A stretch of 64,000 nt of DNA, taken from Ramlibacter aurantiacus. Its GTDB lineage: Bacteria; Pseudomonadota; Gammaproteobacteria; Burkholderiales; Burkholderiaceae_C. This document shows, one piece after another, positions 7,981 through 17,994 of the stretch. The DNA is taken from contig NZ_JAEQNA010000001.1 of assembly GCF_016722895.1 (NCBI RefSeq), forward strand, positions 1,550,001 through 1,614,000, read 5' to 3'. The notes below the pieces were generated by a model, which was given only the letters and a program-made list of their open reading frames with translations, searched no databases and was not told where the DNA came from. How positions within the stretch are numbered: position 1 is the stretch's first letter; every line of letters begins with the position of its first letter. Both the position numbers and the translations under genes were made by a program.

Positions 7981-9633
7981 ATGCGTTCCCTCAGATCCTG
8001 GTTCCCCTTTCTGGACTGGCCGCGCCTGGACGGCACCCTGCTGCGCGGCGAGCTGTCGGCCGCCATCACCATCGCGGTGGTGATGATTCCGCAGTCGGTG
8101 GCCTATGCAGGCCTGGCCGGCATGCCGCTGGTCACCGGCCTCTATGCCACCTTCCTTCCCGCGCTCGCGGCGGTCCTGTTCAGCCGGTCCACGCGCCTGT
8201 CGGTCGGCCCCTCGGCCCTGAGCGCGGTGCTGGTCGGCGCCTCGCTGGTGGGCATGGCCGAACCCGGCAGCGCCCAATGGGTGGCGCTCGCCATGTGGCT
8301 GGCGCTGCTGTCGGGCGCGCTGCAACTGGCGGTGGGCGCGAGCGGGGCGTCGTGGGTCCTCAACCTGGTGAGCTCGCCGGTCCTGGCGGGTTTCAGCCAG
8401 GCCGCCGCGGTGCTGATCATCGCCTCGCAGCTGCCGGCCCTGATCGGCCTCGACGGCAAGCTCACGGCCCTGCTGCAGTCGCCGCGTATCCAGTGGGAAG
8501 CGTTGGGCTACGGCGCGTGCTCCCTGGCGCTGTTCGAGATCGGCAAGCGCTGGCTGCCACGGCTGCCGATGGTGCTGCTGGTGCTGGCCGCCACGGCCGC
8601 CCTGAGTGCCTGGACCGGCTTCGCCCAGCGGGGCGCGGTCATCGGGGCGCTTCCTGCGGGGTTTCCGGCCTTCCACCTTCCCGGGCTCCTGCCCTGGGAG
8701 CAGTTCGCGTCCCTGGTCGCGCCCGCGCTGGTGCTCACGCTGGTCACCTCCCTGGAAATGGCGGCGAGCGCCAAGATCGAGAGCCAGCGCGAGGGACGGC
8801 GCTGGGACGCCAGCCAGGACCTGATCGGCCAGGGCATGGGCAAGTTCGCGGCGGCGTTCTCTGGCGCCTTCCCCGTCAGCACCTCGTTCTCGCGCTCGGC
8901 CCTGACGCTCTATGCGGGCGCGCGCACGGGCTGGGCCACGGTGCTCGCCACGGGCGTGGTGATGCTGGTGCTGCTCTATCTCACGCCGGCGCTGTACCAC
9001 GTGCCGCAGGCGGTCCTGGCGGCTGTGGTGATCGCGGCGGTCATGGGGCTGATCAAGCCGCGCGTCTTCACGCAGCTGTGGAAGCTGCACCGGATCGAAG
9101 CCCTCATCGCGGCGACCACCTTCGCCGTCACGCTGCTCTCGGCGCCGCGCATCTACTGGGGCGTGCTGACCGGCGTCGTCCTGGGCCTGGTGCACTTCCT
9201 GCACCACCGGCTGCACCCGCGCATCATCGAAGTGGGCCTGCACCCGGACGGCAGCCTGCGCGACCGGCACTTGTGGAAGCTGCCCGCGATCGCGCCCGAC
9301 ACCTTCGCCCTGCGCATGGACGACGAACTCGACTTCGCCTCCGCCAGCGCATTGGAGCGCCGTGTCATCGAGCACCTGGCGCTGCATCCCGGGGTCAGGC
9401 ACGTGTGCCTGTTCGCGCAGCCGATCAACCGCATCGATGCCACCGGCGTCGAGATGTTCGGGCAGCTGCGCCGGTTCCTGGCGAGCCGCCAGATCATGCT
9501 GCACATCAGCGGCATCAAGCTGCCGGTCGAGACCATGCTGCACCGAGCGGGCGAGCTGGGCGACGACCCGCTGCTGCGAACCTACCGGACCGACGCCGAG
9601 GCCCTGGCAGCGTTGGCCGCCACGCGCGGTTGA
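7981..9633 (+). CDS. SulP family inorganic anion permease with STAS domain
   Basis: A 550-aa secondary transporter (SLC26/SulP). The N-terminal LRGELSAAITIAVVMIPQSV and AYAGLAGMPLVTGLYAT are the SulP signature, followed by about a dozen membrane helices to around residue 400. A cytoplasmic STAS domain comes next (about 420-535: VCLFAQPINRIDATGVEMFGQL). Substrates in the family include sulfate, bicarbonate and other anions and cannot be chosen here. It is preceded by a 169-base gap without an obvious gene and is probably monocistronic. A link to the sulfatase at 47 kb is only a possibility. Confidence 0.93.
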   Translation: MRSLRSWFPFLDWPRLDGTLLRGELSAAITIAVVMIPQSVAYAGLAGMPLVTGLYATFLPALAAVLFSRSTRLSVGPSALSAVLVGASLVGMAEPGSAQWVALAMWLALLSGALQLAVGASGASWVLNLVSSPVLAGFSQAAAVLIIASQLPALIGLDGKLTALLQSPRIQWEALGYGACSLALFEIGKRWLPRLPMVLLVLAATAALSAWTGFAQRGAVIGALPAGFPAFHLPGLLPWEQFASLVAPALVLTLVTSLEMAASAKIESQREGRRWDASQDLIGQGMGKFAAAFSGAFPVSTSFSRSALTLYAGARTGWATVLATGVVMLVLLYLTPALYHVPQAVLAAVVIAAVMGLIKPRVFTQLWKLHRIEALIAATTFAVTLLSAPRIYWGVLTGVVLGLVHFLHHRLHPRIIEVGLHPDGSLRDRHLWKLPAIAPDTFALRMDDELDFASASALERRVIEHLALHPGVRHVCLFAQPINRIDATGVEMFGQLRRFLASRQIMLHISGIKLPVETMLHRAGELGDDPLLRTYRTDAEALAALAATRG

Positions 9634-9757
9634 GGCCAGCACGACGCCTTTCCGGTCGCGTGAGCGCACCAGGCGAGCGGGCCGCCGCAGCACGCCCGCC
9701 TAGAATGGACTTCTTTCGTACTAATCCATGGCGCCAGCCGTGGCCAGGGAGGTCCCC

Positions 9758-10198
9758 TTGTCTCGTCCGAATCCTCAGGCGCTTGCCACGGCCGGCTTCA
9801 CCCTGCTCGAGCTGCTGGTCGTGGTGGCCATCATCGGCCTGCTCGCAGCCTATGCCGGTCCGCGCTACTTCGGCCAGATCGGCAAATCGGAGCAAGCCGT
9901 CGCCCGCTCACAGGTCGAGGGCTTTCACCGCGCCCTCGCCGGCTACCGGCTGGACATGGGCAGTTTCCCCAGCTCCGAAGAGGGACTGGCCTCCCTGACG
10001 GGCATGCCGCCCACTGCCGCGGCGGGAGCTGCGACTTGGCGCGGCCCCTACCTGAGCAAGGCCGTCCCGCTCGACCCATGGGGCCGACCCTACATCTACC
10101 GCAACCCGGGCGTTCGCGGGGACTACGACCTGCTGTCCTACGGCAAAGATGGCCAGCCGGGCGGCAGTGGCGACGCCGCCGATATCGGCCCCGACTAG
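9758..10198 (+). CDS. gspG: Major pseudopilin, GspG-like
   Basis: A type II secretion/type IV filament pseudopilin. The class III leader ends at the prepilin peptidase site G|FTLLELLVVVAIIGLLA with Glu at +5, followed by the GspG C-terminal pattern (YRLDMGSFPSSEEGL, GPYLSKAVPLDPWGRPY, DLLSYGKDGQPGG). A start at ATG 9728 is possible, but a TTG at 9758 has an excellent AGGGAGG site 5 bases upstream and gives a leader of normal length, so I prefer it (146 aa). A TAGAAT box at 9701-9706 could be the -10 of the operon promoter. First gene of a ten-gene filament operon ending at 18927. Confidence 0.92.
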   Translation: MSRPNPQALATAGFTLLELLVVVAIIGLLAAYAGPRYFGQIGKSEQAVARSQVEGFHRALAGYRLDMGSFPSSEEGLASLTGMPPTAAAGAATWRGPYLSKAVPLDPWGRPYIYRNPGVRGDYDLLSYGKDGQPGGSGDAADIGPD

Positions 10199-10207
10199 AG
10201 CGGCGTC

Positions 10208-11392
10208 ATGCATTACCGCGCACGCGGGCTCGATTCCGCGCAGCAGATCCACGTGCTGCACCTCGAAGCCGCCGACGATGCCGAGGCCCTGCGCCAGTTG
10301 CACGACAAGGGCCTGCTGCCGCTCGCTGTTCGGCGGCGACGCGGTTTCGGTCCTGCCCGGCGCCCGGCGCAGCTGGACCTGCTGCTCTTCGCGCAGGAAC
10401 TGCTGGCGCTGGTGGCGGCCGGACTCTCCATCTCCGAAGCGCTGGACGCACTGGTCGAGAAGGAAGCGCAGCCCGCCCGCCGCCAGGTGCTCGAAGGCGT
10501 CATCGACCAGCTGCGCCAAGGCCATCGCCTCTCGGCCGCACTGGCTGCCCAACCGGCGGTGTTCCCGCCGTTGTTCGTCGGCCTGATCGCTTCGTCCGAG
10601 GGCACCAGCGACCTGCCCCAGGCGCTGGGCCGGTACATCGGCTACCAGATCCGCCAGGCCGCCCTTCGCCACAAGCTCGCCAGCGCCGCCGTGTACCCGG
10701 CCATCCTGCTCGTGGTCGGCATGGCGGTGAGCGCATTCCTGCTCGGCTACGTGGTCCCCCGGTTCGCGGCCGTCCTCGCTGGCAGTGGCCACGATCTGCC
10801 CTGGGCTTCGCGGGTGCTGATGCAATGGGGCCAATTCGCGTCCATGCACGCCGGCTCGCTGATCACGGCCACGCTCATGGTCGTGGCCCTGGTCACGACT
10901 GGCGTCGCCAGGGTGGTCCGCCGGGCGGGATGGGGGCGGCTGCTCGCCGGCATACCCGGGGCGGCACCGCACGTTCGCTCCATGATCCTGGCCCGCCTGT
11001 ACCTCACGCTGGGCATGCTGCTCGAAGGCGGCATCCCCCTGGTGCGCGCTTTGCAGCTGTGCGAAAGCGTCATGCCGCAGCGTGACCACGCCCGCATCAG
11101 GGAGGCTCGCTCGGCGGTGCGGAACGGGCAGCCGCTGTCGATCGCTTTTGAGGGCCACTCGCTCACCACGCCGGTGGCACTGCGCCTGCTGCGCGTGGGC
11201 GAGCGTTCGGGCCAGCTCGGTGCGCTGCTGACCCGCGCCGCCATCTTCCAGGAAGAAGAAGCCACCCGCTGGATCGACCGCTTCTCACGCGCCTTCGAGC
11301 CCCTGCTGATGACAGCCATCGGGCTGGTGATCGGCCTCATCGTGATCCTGCTGTACATGCCGGTCTTCGAGCTGGCCGGGAGCCTGCAATGA
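10208..11392 (+). CDS. gspF: Inner-membrane platform protein, GspF family
   Basis: A 394-aa polytopic assembly-platform protein with two T2SSF domains (about residues 60-185 and 260-385), each with the expected membrane helices; the last is LLMTAIGLVIGLIVILLYMP. Family hallmarks include LALVAAGLSISEALDAL, the SEGTSDLP segment and the repeat VGERSGQLGALL. It anchors the assembly ATPase and extracts or inserts pseudopilins. The gene lies 9 bases after gspG, and its stop overlaps the gspE start as ATGA. Confidence 0.93.
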   Translation: MHYRARGLDSAQQIHVLHLEAADDAEALRQLHDKGLLPLAVRRRRGFGPARRPAQLDLLLFAQELLALVAAGLSISEALDALVEKEAQPARRQVLEGVIDQLRQGHRLSAALAAQPAVFPPLFVGLIASSEGTSDLPQALGRYIGYQIRQAALRHKLASAAVYPAILLVVGMAVSAFLLGYVVPRFAAVLAGSGHDLPWASRVLMQWGQFASMHAGSLITATLMVVALVTTGVARVVRRAGWGRLLAGIPGAAPHVRSMILARLYLTLGMLLEGGIPLVRALQLCESVMPQRDHARIREARSAVRNGQPLSIAFEGHSLTTPVALRLLRVGERSGQLGALLTRAAIFQEEEATRWIDRFSRAFEPLLMTAIGLVIGLIVILLYMPVFELAGSLQ

Positions 11393-13095
11393 GCGCCCCG
11401 CTGGACTGGCCGGCACTGCGACGGGCCTTTGCGCAGGGCCACCCGAGCATCGAGACGGTGGCCACGCTGCGTGGCTGCAGCCTGCGCGAGGCGGCCCGGC
11501 ACATCGCCGCCGACCTGGGCCTGGCCTGTTGGGATTGCCCGCTGATGGCCCGGCGTGTCCCCGCCTTCGAGGTCCTGCCGCTCCCGCAATGCCAGGCCAT
11601 GCGATGCGTGCTGCTGCTGCCGCCCGAACCCGGGTCCGGGCGCGACGCCATCGATGGCGATGTGGCAGGCGCATTCGATGGCTGCATCGCCGTCATCTCG
11701 GAGCCGCTCGATACCGACCTGCGGACCCGGCTTTCGCATCGGGTCGCCGGGCCTGTGCGGTTCGTGCTGGCCGCGGCCGACGACATCCACGCCTTCCTGA
11801 ACCAGCAGGAAGCCAAGCTGCGCGCCATGGACACGATGCAGGGCGTACCGGGCGAGAGCAGCGGCCAGGACCTCTCGCTGGAGGAGCTGTCGCTGGCACG
11901 GCTGTCGACCGAAACCAGCCCGGCGGTGCGGCTGGTCAACTCCACGCTTTATGACGCCTTGCGCGCGGGCGCCAGCGACCTGCACCTGGCAGCCACCCCC
12001 GACGGACTGGCCATCCAGTACCGCATCGACGGCGTGCTCGACACGGTGGCCGAGATCCCCGGCATCCCGCTGGCCGAACAGGCGGTGTCACGCCTGAAGG
12101 TGCTGGCCGAACTCGACATCGCCGAGCGCCGTGTGCCGCAGGACGGCAGCTTCCGGGTGCGCGCGCAGGAACGCGAGATCGACCTGCGCCTGTCGGTGAT
12201 CCCGGGCCTGCATGGCGAAGACGCCGTCGTGCGCATTCTGGACAAGCAGGCCATGGTCGCGCGGCACGGCCGGCTCGATCTCGCCAGCCTCGGACTGCCA
12301 TCCGATTTGGTCGCGGGACTGCGCGAGCTGATGGACGCGGCCTGGGGCATGCTGCTGGTCACCGGGCCCACCGGGTCGGGCAAGACCACCACCTTGTACG
12401 CCGCGCTCTCCGAAGCCCACACCGGCCGCGACAAGATCGTCACCATCGAAGACCCGGTCGAATACCAGTTGCCCGGTGTGCTGCAGATCCGGGTGAACGA
12501 GAAGAAGGGCCTGAGCTTCGCCCGTGGCCTGCGCTCCATCCTGCGGCACGACCCCGACAAGATCATGGTGGGCGAGATCCGAGATCGCGAAACCGCCGAG
12601 ATCGCCGTGCAGTCCGCCCTCACCGGGCACCTGGTTCTCAGCACCGCGCACGCCAACAGCGTCTTCGACGTCTTCGGCCGGTTCACGCACATGGGGCTGG
12701 ATCCGCATGCCTTGATGTCCGCGCTGAACGGCATCTGGGCCCAGCGCCTGGTGCGCCTGACCTGCACGCATTGCAGCCGGGCTTGCGAGCCCGCCGACCA
12801 CGAGTTGGCGCGCCTGGGCCTTTCACAAGACCAGGTCGCCGGATGGAACCTGCGGCGCGGCAGCGGCTGCGGGGACTGCCGCGGCACCGGCTACCGCGGC
12901 CGCCAGGCGGTCGCCGAACTGCTGCGCCTGACCGACGAACTGCGCGAGCTGATCATCGCGCGGCAGCCGGCCCGGCTGGTTCGCGAAGCCGCCTACCGCA
13001 GCGGCACCCGCAGCCTCAAGGACTCGGCCCTGGCGCTTGCGCGAACCGGTGCCACCAGCCTGGAGGAGGTCCGGCGTGTCACCGTGGCGGCCTGA
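11389..13095 (+). CDS. gspE: Assembly ATPase, GspE/PulE family
   Basis: A 568-aa secretion ATPase. An N-terminal GspE_N-like region (residues about 1-150) is followed by the central fold with Walker A GPTGSGKTTTLY, Asp box TIEDPVEYQ, Walker B-type DPDKIMVGEIRDRE and the His box TGHLVLSTAHANS. It also carries the C-terminal tetracysteine zinc motif (CTHC, then CGDC) that marks GspE/PilB rather than PilT retraction ATPases. It powers pseudopilus assembly in the cytoplasm. ATGA overlap with gspF; the next gene starts inside its 3' end. Confidence 0.95.
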   Translation: MSAPLDWPALRRAFAQGHPSIETVATLRGCSLREAARHIAADLGLACWDCPLMARRVPAFEVLPLPQCQAMRCVLLLPPEPGSGRDAIDGDVAGAFDGCIAVISEPLDTDLRTRLSHRVAGPVRFVLAAADDIHAFLNQQEAKLRAMDTMQGVPGESSGQDLSLEELSLARLSTETSPAVRLVNSTLYDALRAGASDLHLAATPDGLAIQYRIDGVLDTVAEIPGIPLAEQAVSRLKVLAELDIAERRVPQDGSFRVRAQEREIDLRLSVIPGLHGEDAVVRILDKQAMVARHGRLDLASLGLPSDLVAGLRELMDAAWGMLLVTGPTGSGKTTTLYAALSEAHTGRDKIVTIEDPVEYQLPGVLQIRVNEKKGLSFARGLRSILRHDPDKIMVGEIRDRETAEIAVQSALTGHLVLSTAHANSVFDVFGRFTHMGLDPHALMSALNGIWAQRLVRLTCTHCSRACEPADHELARLGLSQDQVAGWNLRRGSGCGDCRGTGYRGRQAVAELLRLTDELRELIIARQPARLVREAAYRSGTRSLKDSALALARTGATSLEEVRRVTVAA

Positions 13096-13879
13096 CTTGC
13101 GCGCCCTTGTCCGCCATCGCGAGCCGCTTCTGATCGGCCTGGATAGCCATGGGGCTGCATGGCACCCGCGTGGCGACATCCAGGCCACTCAATGCGTTTC
13201 GATGGAACTCGCCCGTTGCCTGCCCCAAGGGCGGCTCCCGGAGCTGGACTTGGTGACCAGTCCGCGGCTTGCCGTGCACTGGGTGCAGCGTGCCCCGGCA
13301 GCCGCCGCCGGGCTGGCCGAGCTGCGACAGGTGGCGGCCGCCCGTTGCGCCCAGCTGTTCGGCGGCACGGCCACCGACTGGCGCATCACCGGCGACTGGC
13401 GACGCCACGGCTCCTTCGTATGCGCCGCCCTGCCTGAAGCCTTCGTCCGGCCGCTGGAAGCCGCGCTAGCCAGCCGGCATGCACGTTGGCGCTGGCACAC
13501 CAGCTGGGGCTGGCTGTGCCGCCAACGCAGCGCGGCGATTCCAGGCGACGGATGGACGGCCCTGCGCAGCCCCACGACCGTGATCCTCTGGGCCTGTGCC
13601 GCGGGCGAGGTCGTGCATTTCACCCAACTGCAAAGCACCGCCGGCGAACCGCTGGCCACCCTGGCTGAGCGGACCCTGGCGCTCGCGCGCCTCGAGAGCA
13701 TCGCGAGCGGCCTGCCCACGCCTGGCGCCCTGCACTGGATCGACCTGTGCACCAGCGACGCTGCGCCGTCCGGCCTGCCGATCTCGAGCCTGGCGCGTGG
13801 CCAACCCGGCGCCGCCACGCCCCCGAACGAAGCCACCGCCGTGCTGGCCCTGTCCACCTTGCGCCTGTCTCCCCCGTGA
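13076..13879 (+). CDS. Unknown protein in the PilM/GspL position of the filament operon
   Basis: A 267-aa protein beginning VSPWRPDLRALVRH at GTG 13076, which has a GGAGGAGG site and overlaps the 3' end of gspE by 20 bases. The frame is open further upstream but only as gspE shadow. No signal peptide or clear TM. The opening LIGLDSHGAAWH and later FGGTATDWRITGDWRRHGSF vaguely resemble an actin-like PilM/GspL cytoplasmic domain (phosphate-1-like loop), and its place directly before a PilN-like gene is where PilM would be. However, it is about 90 residues shorter than PilM and lacks motifs I could defend. It ends with a TGA overlapping a possible GTG start of the next gene. Confidence 0.8.
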   Translation: MSPWRPDLRALVRHREPLLIGLDSHGAAWHPRGDIQATQCVSMELARCLPQGRLPELDLVTSPRLAVHWVQRAPAAAAGLAELRQVAAARCAQLFGGTATDWRITGDWRRHGSFVCAALPEAFVRPLEAALASRHARWRWHTSWGWLCRQRSAAIPGDGWTALRSPTTVILWACAAGEVVHFTQLQSTAGEPLATLAERTLALARLESIASGLPTPGALHWIDLCTSDAAPSGLPISSLARGQPGAATPPNEATAVLALSTLRLSPP

Positions 13880-13908
13880 CGCCACCCGTTCCGACCCCCT
13901 TCGCCCCC

Positions 13909-14508
13909 ATGCGTCCGATCGACATCCGCTTCGATGCGTCACCTGGCTGGCGGCGCTGGCTGCTGGGCGCACAGCGCGCGCGCGGCAGCGCCCTGAGCCT
14001 GCTGTCGCTCATTGCTACGGGCACCATCCTCGCCTGGACTGCAGGCACGGCCTGGTACCTGCAGGACGACCTGGCGAGTGCCCGGCGCACCTGGGCCAGC
14101 CTGACCACGCCGCCCCGTCGCGCCACCGCCCCGACCCCACCTGCCGCCAAGCCCGCGGCCCGCGCCGAGCTCGCCGCCTGGACGGAAGCGGTGCAGCGCT
14201 TGAACACACCCTGGACCGCGGTGCTGGACGGCCTGGAGAGCCTGGCCACACCCGACGTCGCCCTTCTCTCGATCGAAGCCGAGGGGGAGGGTCGCCGGCT
14301 GCGATTGACGACCGAGGCTCGCGACCTGCCGGCACTCATGGGGTATGCCCAGCGGCTCGGGCGCACGCCGGGCTTCGAGTCGGTCAGGCCGTTGCGGCAC
14401 GACACCTACGAACAAGACCCCGCCCGGCCGGTGCGCCTCACGCTTCAGTTCAACCCCGGACTGCTGGCAGGGCCTGGCGCCGCATCGCAGCCGGAGCAGG
14501 CGCGATGA
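13909..14508 (+). CDS. PilN-like filament assembly protein
   Basis: A 199-aa bitopic protein starting MRPIDIRFDASPGWRRW, a typical PilN-style opening. It has one TM helix (about residues 25-45, LSLLSLIATGTILAWTAGTAWYL) and a periplasmic ferredoxin-like region with a coiled linker. PilN pairs with PilO to form the inner-membrane alignment complex. A GTG at 13876 overlapping the previous stop (GTGA) would add 11 Pro-rich residues and is the main alternative start; neither start has a clear ribosome-binding site, so coupling is likely. Its stop overlaps the next start as ATGA. Confidence 0.8.
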   Translation: MRPIDIRFDASPGWRRWLLGAQRARGSALSLLSLIATGTILAWTAGTAWYLQDDLASARRTWASLTTPPRRATAPTPPAAKPAARAELAAWTEAVQRLNTPWTAVLDGLESLATPDVALLSIEAEGEGRRLRLTTEARDLPALMGYAQRLGRTPGFESVRPLRHDTYEQDPARPVRLTLQFNPGLLAGPGAASQPEQAR

Positions 14509-15467
14509 GAAGCGTGCGCTGGGGCCGGGTTCAGCCGCAAGCCTGGCGCACGGCGTTGGCGATCGCCTGCTGGAGGCACGGTCTGGCCGGCACCGTCGCC
14601 GCCTTCTTCGCCCTGGCAGCGGCCGGCATTCACTGGGGCTTCAACCTTCCGGCCCAACAGGAACTCTCCCGACTGCGCGCCTGGCTCGATCGGCCGGCTC
14701 GGTCTCCCGTGCCCACCGCAGCCAGCACCCGCGACGAACCCGAGGCCCATGCGCTTGTGCAGGCGCTGCAATCGGCACCCGAGCTGCCCGAGGCGCTGCG
14801 GACCATCGACCGACTGGCCGGCCACGAGCAGCTGGCGCTGCCGAGCGGGGAATACCGCCAGCACGAGCCCGCGGCCGCTGCGGGCCTGACGCGGGTGCTG
14901 GTCACCCAACCGATCCGGGCCAGCTATCCGCAGCTGCGGCGCTACCTCGAAGCCGTGTTGCGCGAACTGCCCAGCGCAAGCCTGGACCATATCTCGGTGC
15001 GGCGCGAGAGCATCGGGCAGCCGCAGCTGGAGGCGCGCGTGCAATGGTCCTTGTGGCGAGTCGACTCCCCTTCCGCGTCCGCGCCGCCGCAGCTGCTGCC
15101 GCTGATCGAGCGACAGTGGCTGGTGCCGCAGCGTGAGCCTGCCGCCCACCGAGCACGGGGCCGGCCGGCCCCCGAGCTGTTCGCCGTGGGCAGCTGGCAA
15201 CCATCGGCCACAAGCGCCACCGCCACTCCGGCGGCCGCGCCCGCGCAGGCGCCCGACCCGCCACCGCCATTCACCTACCTGGGCAAGCAGCTGGCGGACG
15301 GGCACTGGTCCGTGTTCGTCGCGCACGCGCAGGAAACACGGGTGCTGCGCGAAGGACAGCGCGTGGATGGCCAGTGGCAGATCGATCGCATCGCACCGCC
15401 CGACCTGCATTTCACCTACCTGCCCCTGGGCCGGGCCTATACCTTGACGATCGGAGATGAACGATGA
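14505..15467 (+). CDS. PilO-like protein with PilP/GspC-like C-terminal domain
   Basis: A 320-aa protein starting [10 protein letters not shown] at the ATGA overlap. One TM (about residues 30-46, [17 protein letters not shown]), then a PilO-like ferredoxin fold (about 95-185: [25 protein letters not shown]), a Pro/Ala linker (about 215-260), and a C-terminal segment ([17 protein letters not shown], then [16 protein letters not shown]) resembling the PilP/GspC homology region that contacts the secretin. It thus appears to combine PilO with the PilP function, which would explain why no separate pilP or gspC is present. The domain call is by pattern only. Confidence 0.8.
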   Translation: MRSVRWGRVQPQAWRTALAIACWRHGLAGTVAAFFALAAAGIHWGFNLPAQQELSRLRAWLDRPARSPVPTAASTRDEPEAHALVQALQSAPELPEALRTIDRLAGHEQLALPSGEYRQHEPAAAAGLTRVLVTQPIRASYPQLRRYLEAVLRELPSASLDHISVRRESIGQPQLEARVQWSLWRVDSPSASAPPQLLPLIERQWLVPQREPAAHRARGRPAPELFAVGSWQPSATSATATPAAAPAQAPDPPPPFTYLGKQLADGHWSVFVAHAQETRVLREGQRVDGQWQIDRIAPPDLHFTYLPLGRAYTLTIGDER

Positions 15468-17506
15468 AGCCAGCGCAAGCCTTGCTGGCCCTGCTGGCCG
15501 GTGCCGGCGTGTCGCTGGCCGGCTGCGCCGGCCCGTCGACACTGGCGCGAAGCCAGGCCCTGGTTCAACAAGGGCATCCCCTGCAGGCCGTGCAAGTGCT
15601 CGAAGCGGCCAGTCGCGAGCAGCCGCAAGCACTGGACCTGCGGGCCGCACTCGTGCGCACGCGCGAACTTGCCCAGCACCAGGCCGTCACACCGCCCGCC
15701 CCGGGAACCCCGTTCCCCGCCGTGCCCGATGCGGACCCGCCCGCCGCCACACCCCCCGCGCTGTCAGAGGCACTGCGCAAGCCGATCACCATCGAGTTTC
15801 GCGACGCCCCGCTGCGCAGCGTGTTCGACCTCATCGCCCGCACGGCCTCCTTGAACTTCGTTTTCGACAAGGACGTGCGCACCGACCAGAAGACATCGAT
15901 CTTCCTCAGGGACGCCACCATCGAGGCCGCGGTGCAGCGCATCCTGCTGACCCACCAGCTCGACCACCGGGTGCTGGACCACAACACCTTGCTGGTCTAC
16001 CCCGCCACGGCGGCCAAGCAGAAGGACTACCAGCCGCTGCAGGTGCGCGCGTTCTACCTGGCCCATGCCGATGCCAAGGCCGTCGCCGCCAGCCTCAAGA
16101 CCCTGCTCAAGGCGCGCGATGCGGTCATCGACGAGAAGCTCAACCTCGTGATCCTGCGCGACAGCCCCGAGCTGATCGCGATGGCCGCCAAGCTCGTGGC
16201 CTTGCAGGACGTTCCGGAACCCGAGGTGATGCTCGAAGTGGAGATCCTGGAGGTCAAGCGCGCGCGCCTGCTCGACCTGGGCGCCCGCTGGCCCGACCAG
16301 CTCACGCTGGCGCCCCTGCCCGCCACCGCCGGCACGCCGCTCACGCTGGCCGACCTGCAAAACCTGGGCAGCCGCTCGATCGGTGCCACGCTCTCGCCCC
16401 TGACCCTGAGCGCGCGTCGCAGCCTGAGCGACGCCAACATCCTGGCCAACCCGCGCATCCGTGCGCGCAACCGCGAGAAGGCCCGCATCCTGATCGGCGA
16501 GCGGGTACCCAACATCACCACCACCTCCACCTCCACCGGCTTCGTCGCCGAGTCCGTCAACTACGTCGACGTGGGCCTGAAGCTGGACGTGGAGCCGACC
16601 GTCTTTCTCGATGGCGAAGTCGCCATCAAGGTGGCGCTGGAGGTGAGCAACATCATCAACCAGCTGCAAACCAAGTCGGGCTCCATCGCCTACCAGATCG
16701 GCACGCGCACCGCGCAAACGGTGCTGCGGCTGAAGGACGGCGAGAACCAGGTGCTGGCCGGCCTGATCAACGACGAGGACCGCCGCACCGCCAACCGCCT
16801 GCCGGCCCTGGGCGACGTGCCCGTGCTCGGCCGCCTGTTCGGCAGCCAGGCCGACGATCAGACCAAGACCGAAATCGTGCTGTCCATCACGCCCCGGGTC
16901 TTGCGCAACGTGCCGCGACCGGTGGGCGCAGCCGCCCAGTTCGACTCGGGCACCGAGACCTATGCCGGGGCGGGATGGCTGGCGGCGCCATCCCCGCGTG
17001 CGACGCCGAGCGCCCCGGCTGCCGCGGCGCCCGCGCAAGCACCATCCGAGACAGCCGCGCCGAACGCGACGAACCCTGCGCCAGCGGCTGCCACGTCCTC
17101 GCTCGCCTGGCAGGGCCCTACCCAGGCGCGGGTGGGAGACACCATCGACCTGCAATTGGTGTTGCGCACCGATGCCACCGTGCAGCGCCTGCCCCTCGCC
17201 ATCGGCTTCGATCCGCAGGTGCTGCAAGTGGTCGCGGTCGGCGAAGCGGACACGGACACGACACGCGGTGCCGGGCTGCGAGCGATCAGCCGCGTCGACC
17301 CCAGCGGCCAGGTGCTGGTCACGGCCGAAGGCAGCCAGCCGCTCGCGGCTGGGCGACTCGTCACGCTGCGCGTGCGCGTCGCTTCGGCCGGGGCGGGATC
17401 GACCGGGATCAAGCTGCTCAGCGCCGGGCCGCTGGCTGCGGGCGGCGAGGCACTGGCCGCCCCAACCTTGCCCACGCATACCTTGCGCATCGTGGGCGGT
17501 CACTGA
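15464..17506 (+). CDS. gspD: Secretin (GspD/PilQ type) lipoprotein with C-terminal cohesin-like domain
   Basis: A 680-aa outer-membrane secretin. The lipoprotein signal peptide has lipobox LAGC at about residues 21-24. A TonB-N/STN-like domain ([20 protein letters not shown]) is followed by an N-domain ([19 protein letters not shown]) and the secretin core ([20 protein letters not shown] to [18 protein letters not shown]), ending near residue 490. After a Pro/Ala linker, residues about 545-680 look like a cohesin/dockerin-binding fold ([50 protein letters not shown]). Cohesin tails on secretins are uncommon but known; the partner is unknown. ATGA overlap with the previous gene. Confidence 0.92.
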   Translation: MKPAQALLALLAGAGVSLAGCAGPSTLARSQALVQQGHPLQAVQVLEAASREQPQALDLRAALVRTRELAQHQAVTPPAPGTPFPAVPDADPPAATPPALSEALRKPITIEFRDAPLRSVFDLIARTASLNFVFDKDVRTDQKTSIFLRDATIEAAVQRILLTHQLDHRVLDHNTLLVYPATAAKQKDYQPLQVRAFYLAHADAKAVAASLKTLLKARDAVIDEKLNLVILRDSPELIAMAAKLVALQDVPEPEVMLEVEILEVKRARLLDLGARWPDQLTLAPLPATAGTPLTLADLQNLGSRSIGATLSPLTLSARRSLSDANILANPRIRARNREKARILIGERVPNITTTSTSTGFVAESVNYVDVGLKLDVEPTVFLDGEVAIKVALEVSNIINQLQTKSGSIAYQIGTRTAQTVLRLKDGENQVLAGLINDEDRRTANRLPALGDVPVLGRLFGSQADDQTKTEIVLSITPRVLRNVPRPVGAAAQFDSGTETYAGAGWLAAPSPRATPSAPAAAAPAQAPSETAAPNATNPAPAAATSSLAWQGPTQARVGDTIDLQLVLRTDATVQRLPLAIGFDPQVLQVVAVGEADTDTTRGAGLRAISRVDPSGQVLVTAEGSQPLAAGRLVTLRVRVASAGAGSTGIKLLSAGPLAAGGEALAAPTLPTHTLRIVGGH

Positions 17507-17517
17507 CGCGGTCCGTC

Positions 17518-17994
17518 ATGCGCCATACCGTCCGCGGCTTCACCCTCATCGAGCTGCTGCTCACGCTCGCCCTGCTCTCCGTGCTCGCCCTTCAGGCCGT
17601 CCCCCTGGCGCAACTGCAGGTACAGCGCAGCAACGAGCAGGCGCTGCGCGTGGCCTTGCGCGACATCCGCCACGCCATCGACGCCTACAAGCGCGCGTCC
17701 GACGAAGGCCGCATCCGCCGCGCCATCGGTGCCAGCGGCTACCCACCCGACCTGCAGACGCTGGTGGACGGCGTGGAAGACCAGCGCGACCCGGATCGGC
17801 GCAAGCTCTTCTTCCTGCGGCGCATTCCGCGCGACCCGTTCCACACCGACCCGACTGTCGACCCCGCACGGACCTGGGCCCTGCGCGCCTACGCCAGCGA
17901 GCCCGACGACCCGCAGGAGGGCGACGACGTCTACGACGTGCGCAGCCGCTCCACCCGCAGCGGCCTCAATGGCGTGCCCCTGAACCAATGGTGA
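17518..17994 (+). CDS. Pseudopilin (GspG-like, second copy)
   Basis: A 158-aa pseudopilin with prepilin site [18 protein letters not shown] and Glu +5. The body ([48 protein letters not shown]) resembles GspG-like proteins in Burkholderiales filament loci. The start ATG 17518 lies 11 bases after the secretin stop; the open frame further upstream is a shadow of the secretin gene. Its 3' end overlaps the next pseudopilin by 7 bases. Confidence 0.88.
   Translation: MRHTVRGFTLIELLLTLALLSVLALQAVPLAQLQVQRSNEQALRVALRDIRHAIDAYKRASDEGRIRRAIGASGYPPDLQTLVDGVEDQRDPDRRKLFFLRRIPRDPFHTDPTVDPARTWALRAYASEPDDPQEGDDVYDVRSRSTRSGLNGVPLNQW

Noticed and set aside
7702..9693. 663-aa open frame on the minus strand opposite the SulP gene
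   Set aside because: It is Arg/His/Gln-rich, mirrors the SulP codons, has no recognisable domain, and the plus-strand SulP call is certain.
15764..17503. 579-aa minus-strand frame opposite the secretin
   Set aside because: Low-complexity antisense frame; the secretin on the plus strand has full family motifs.
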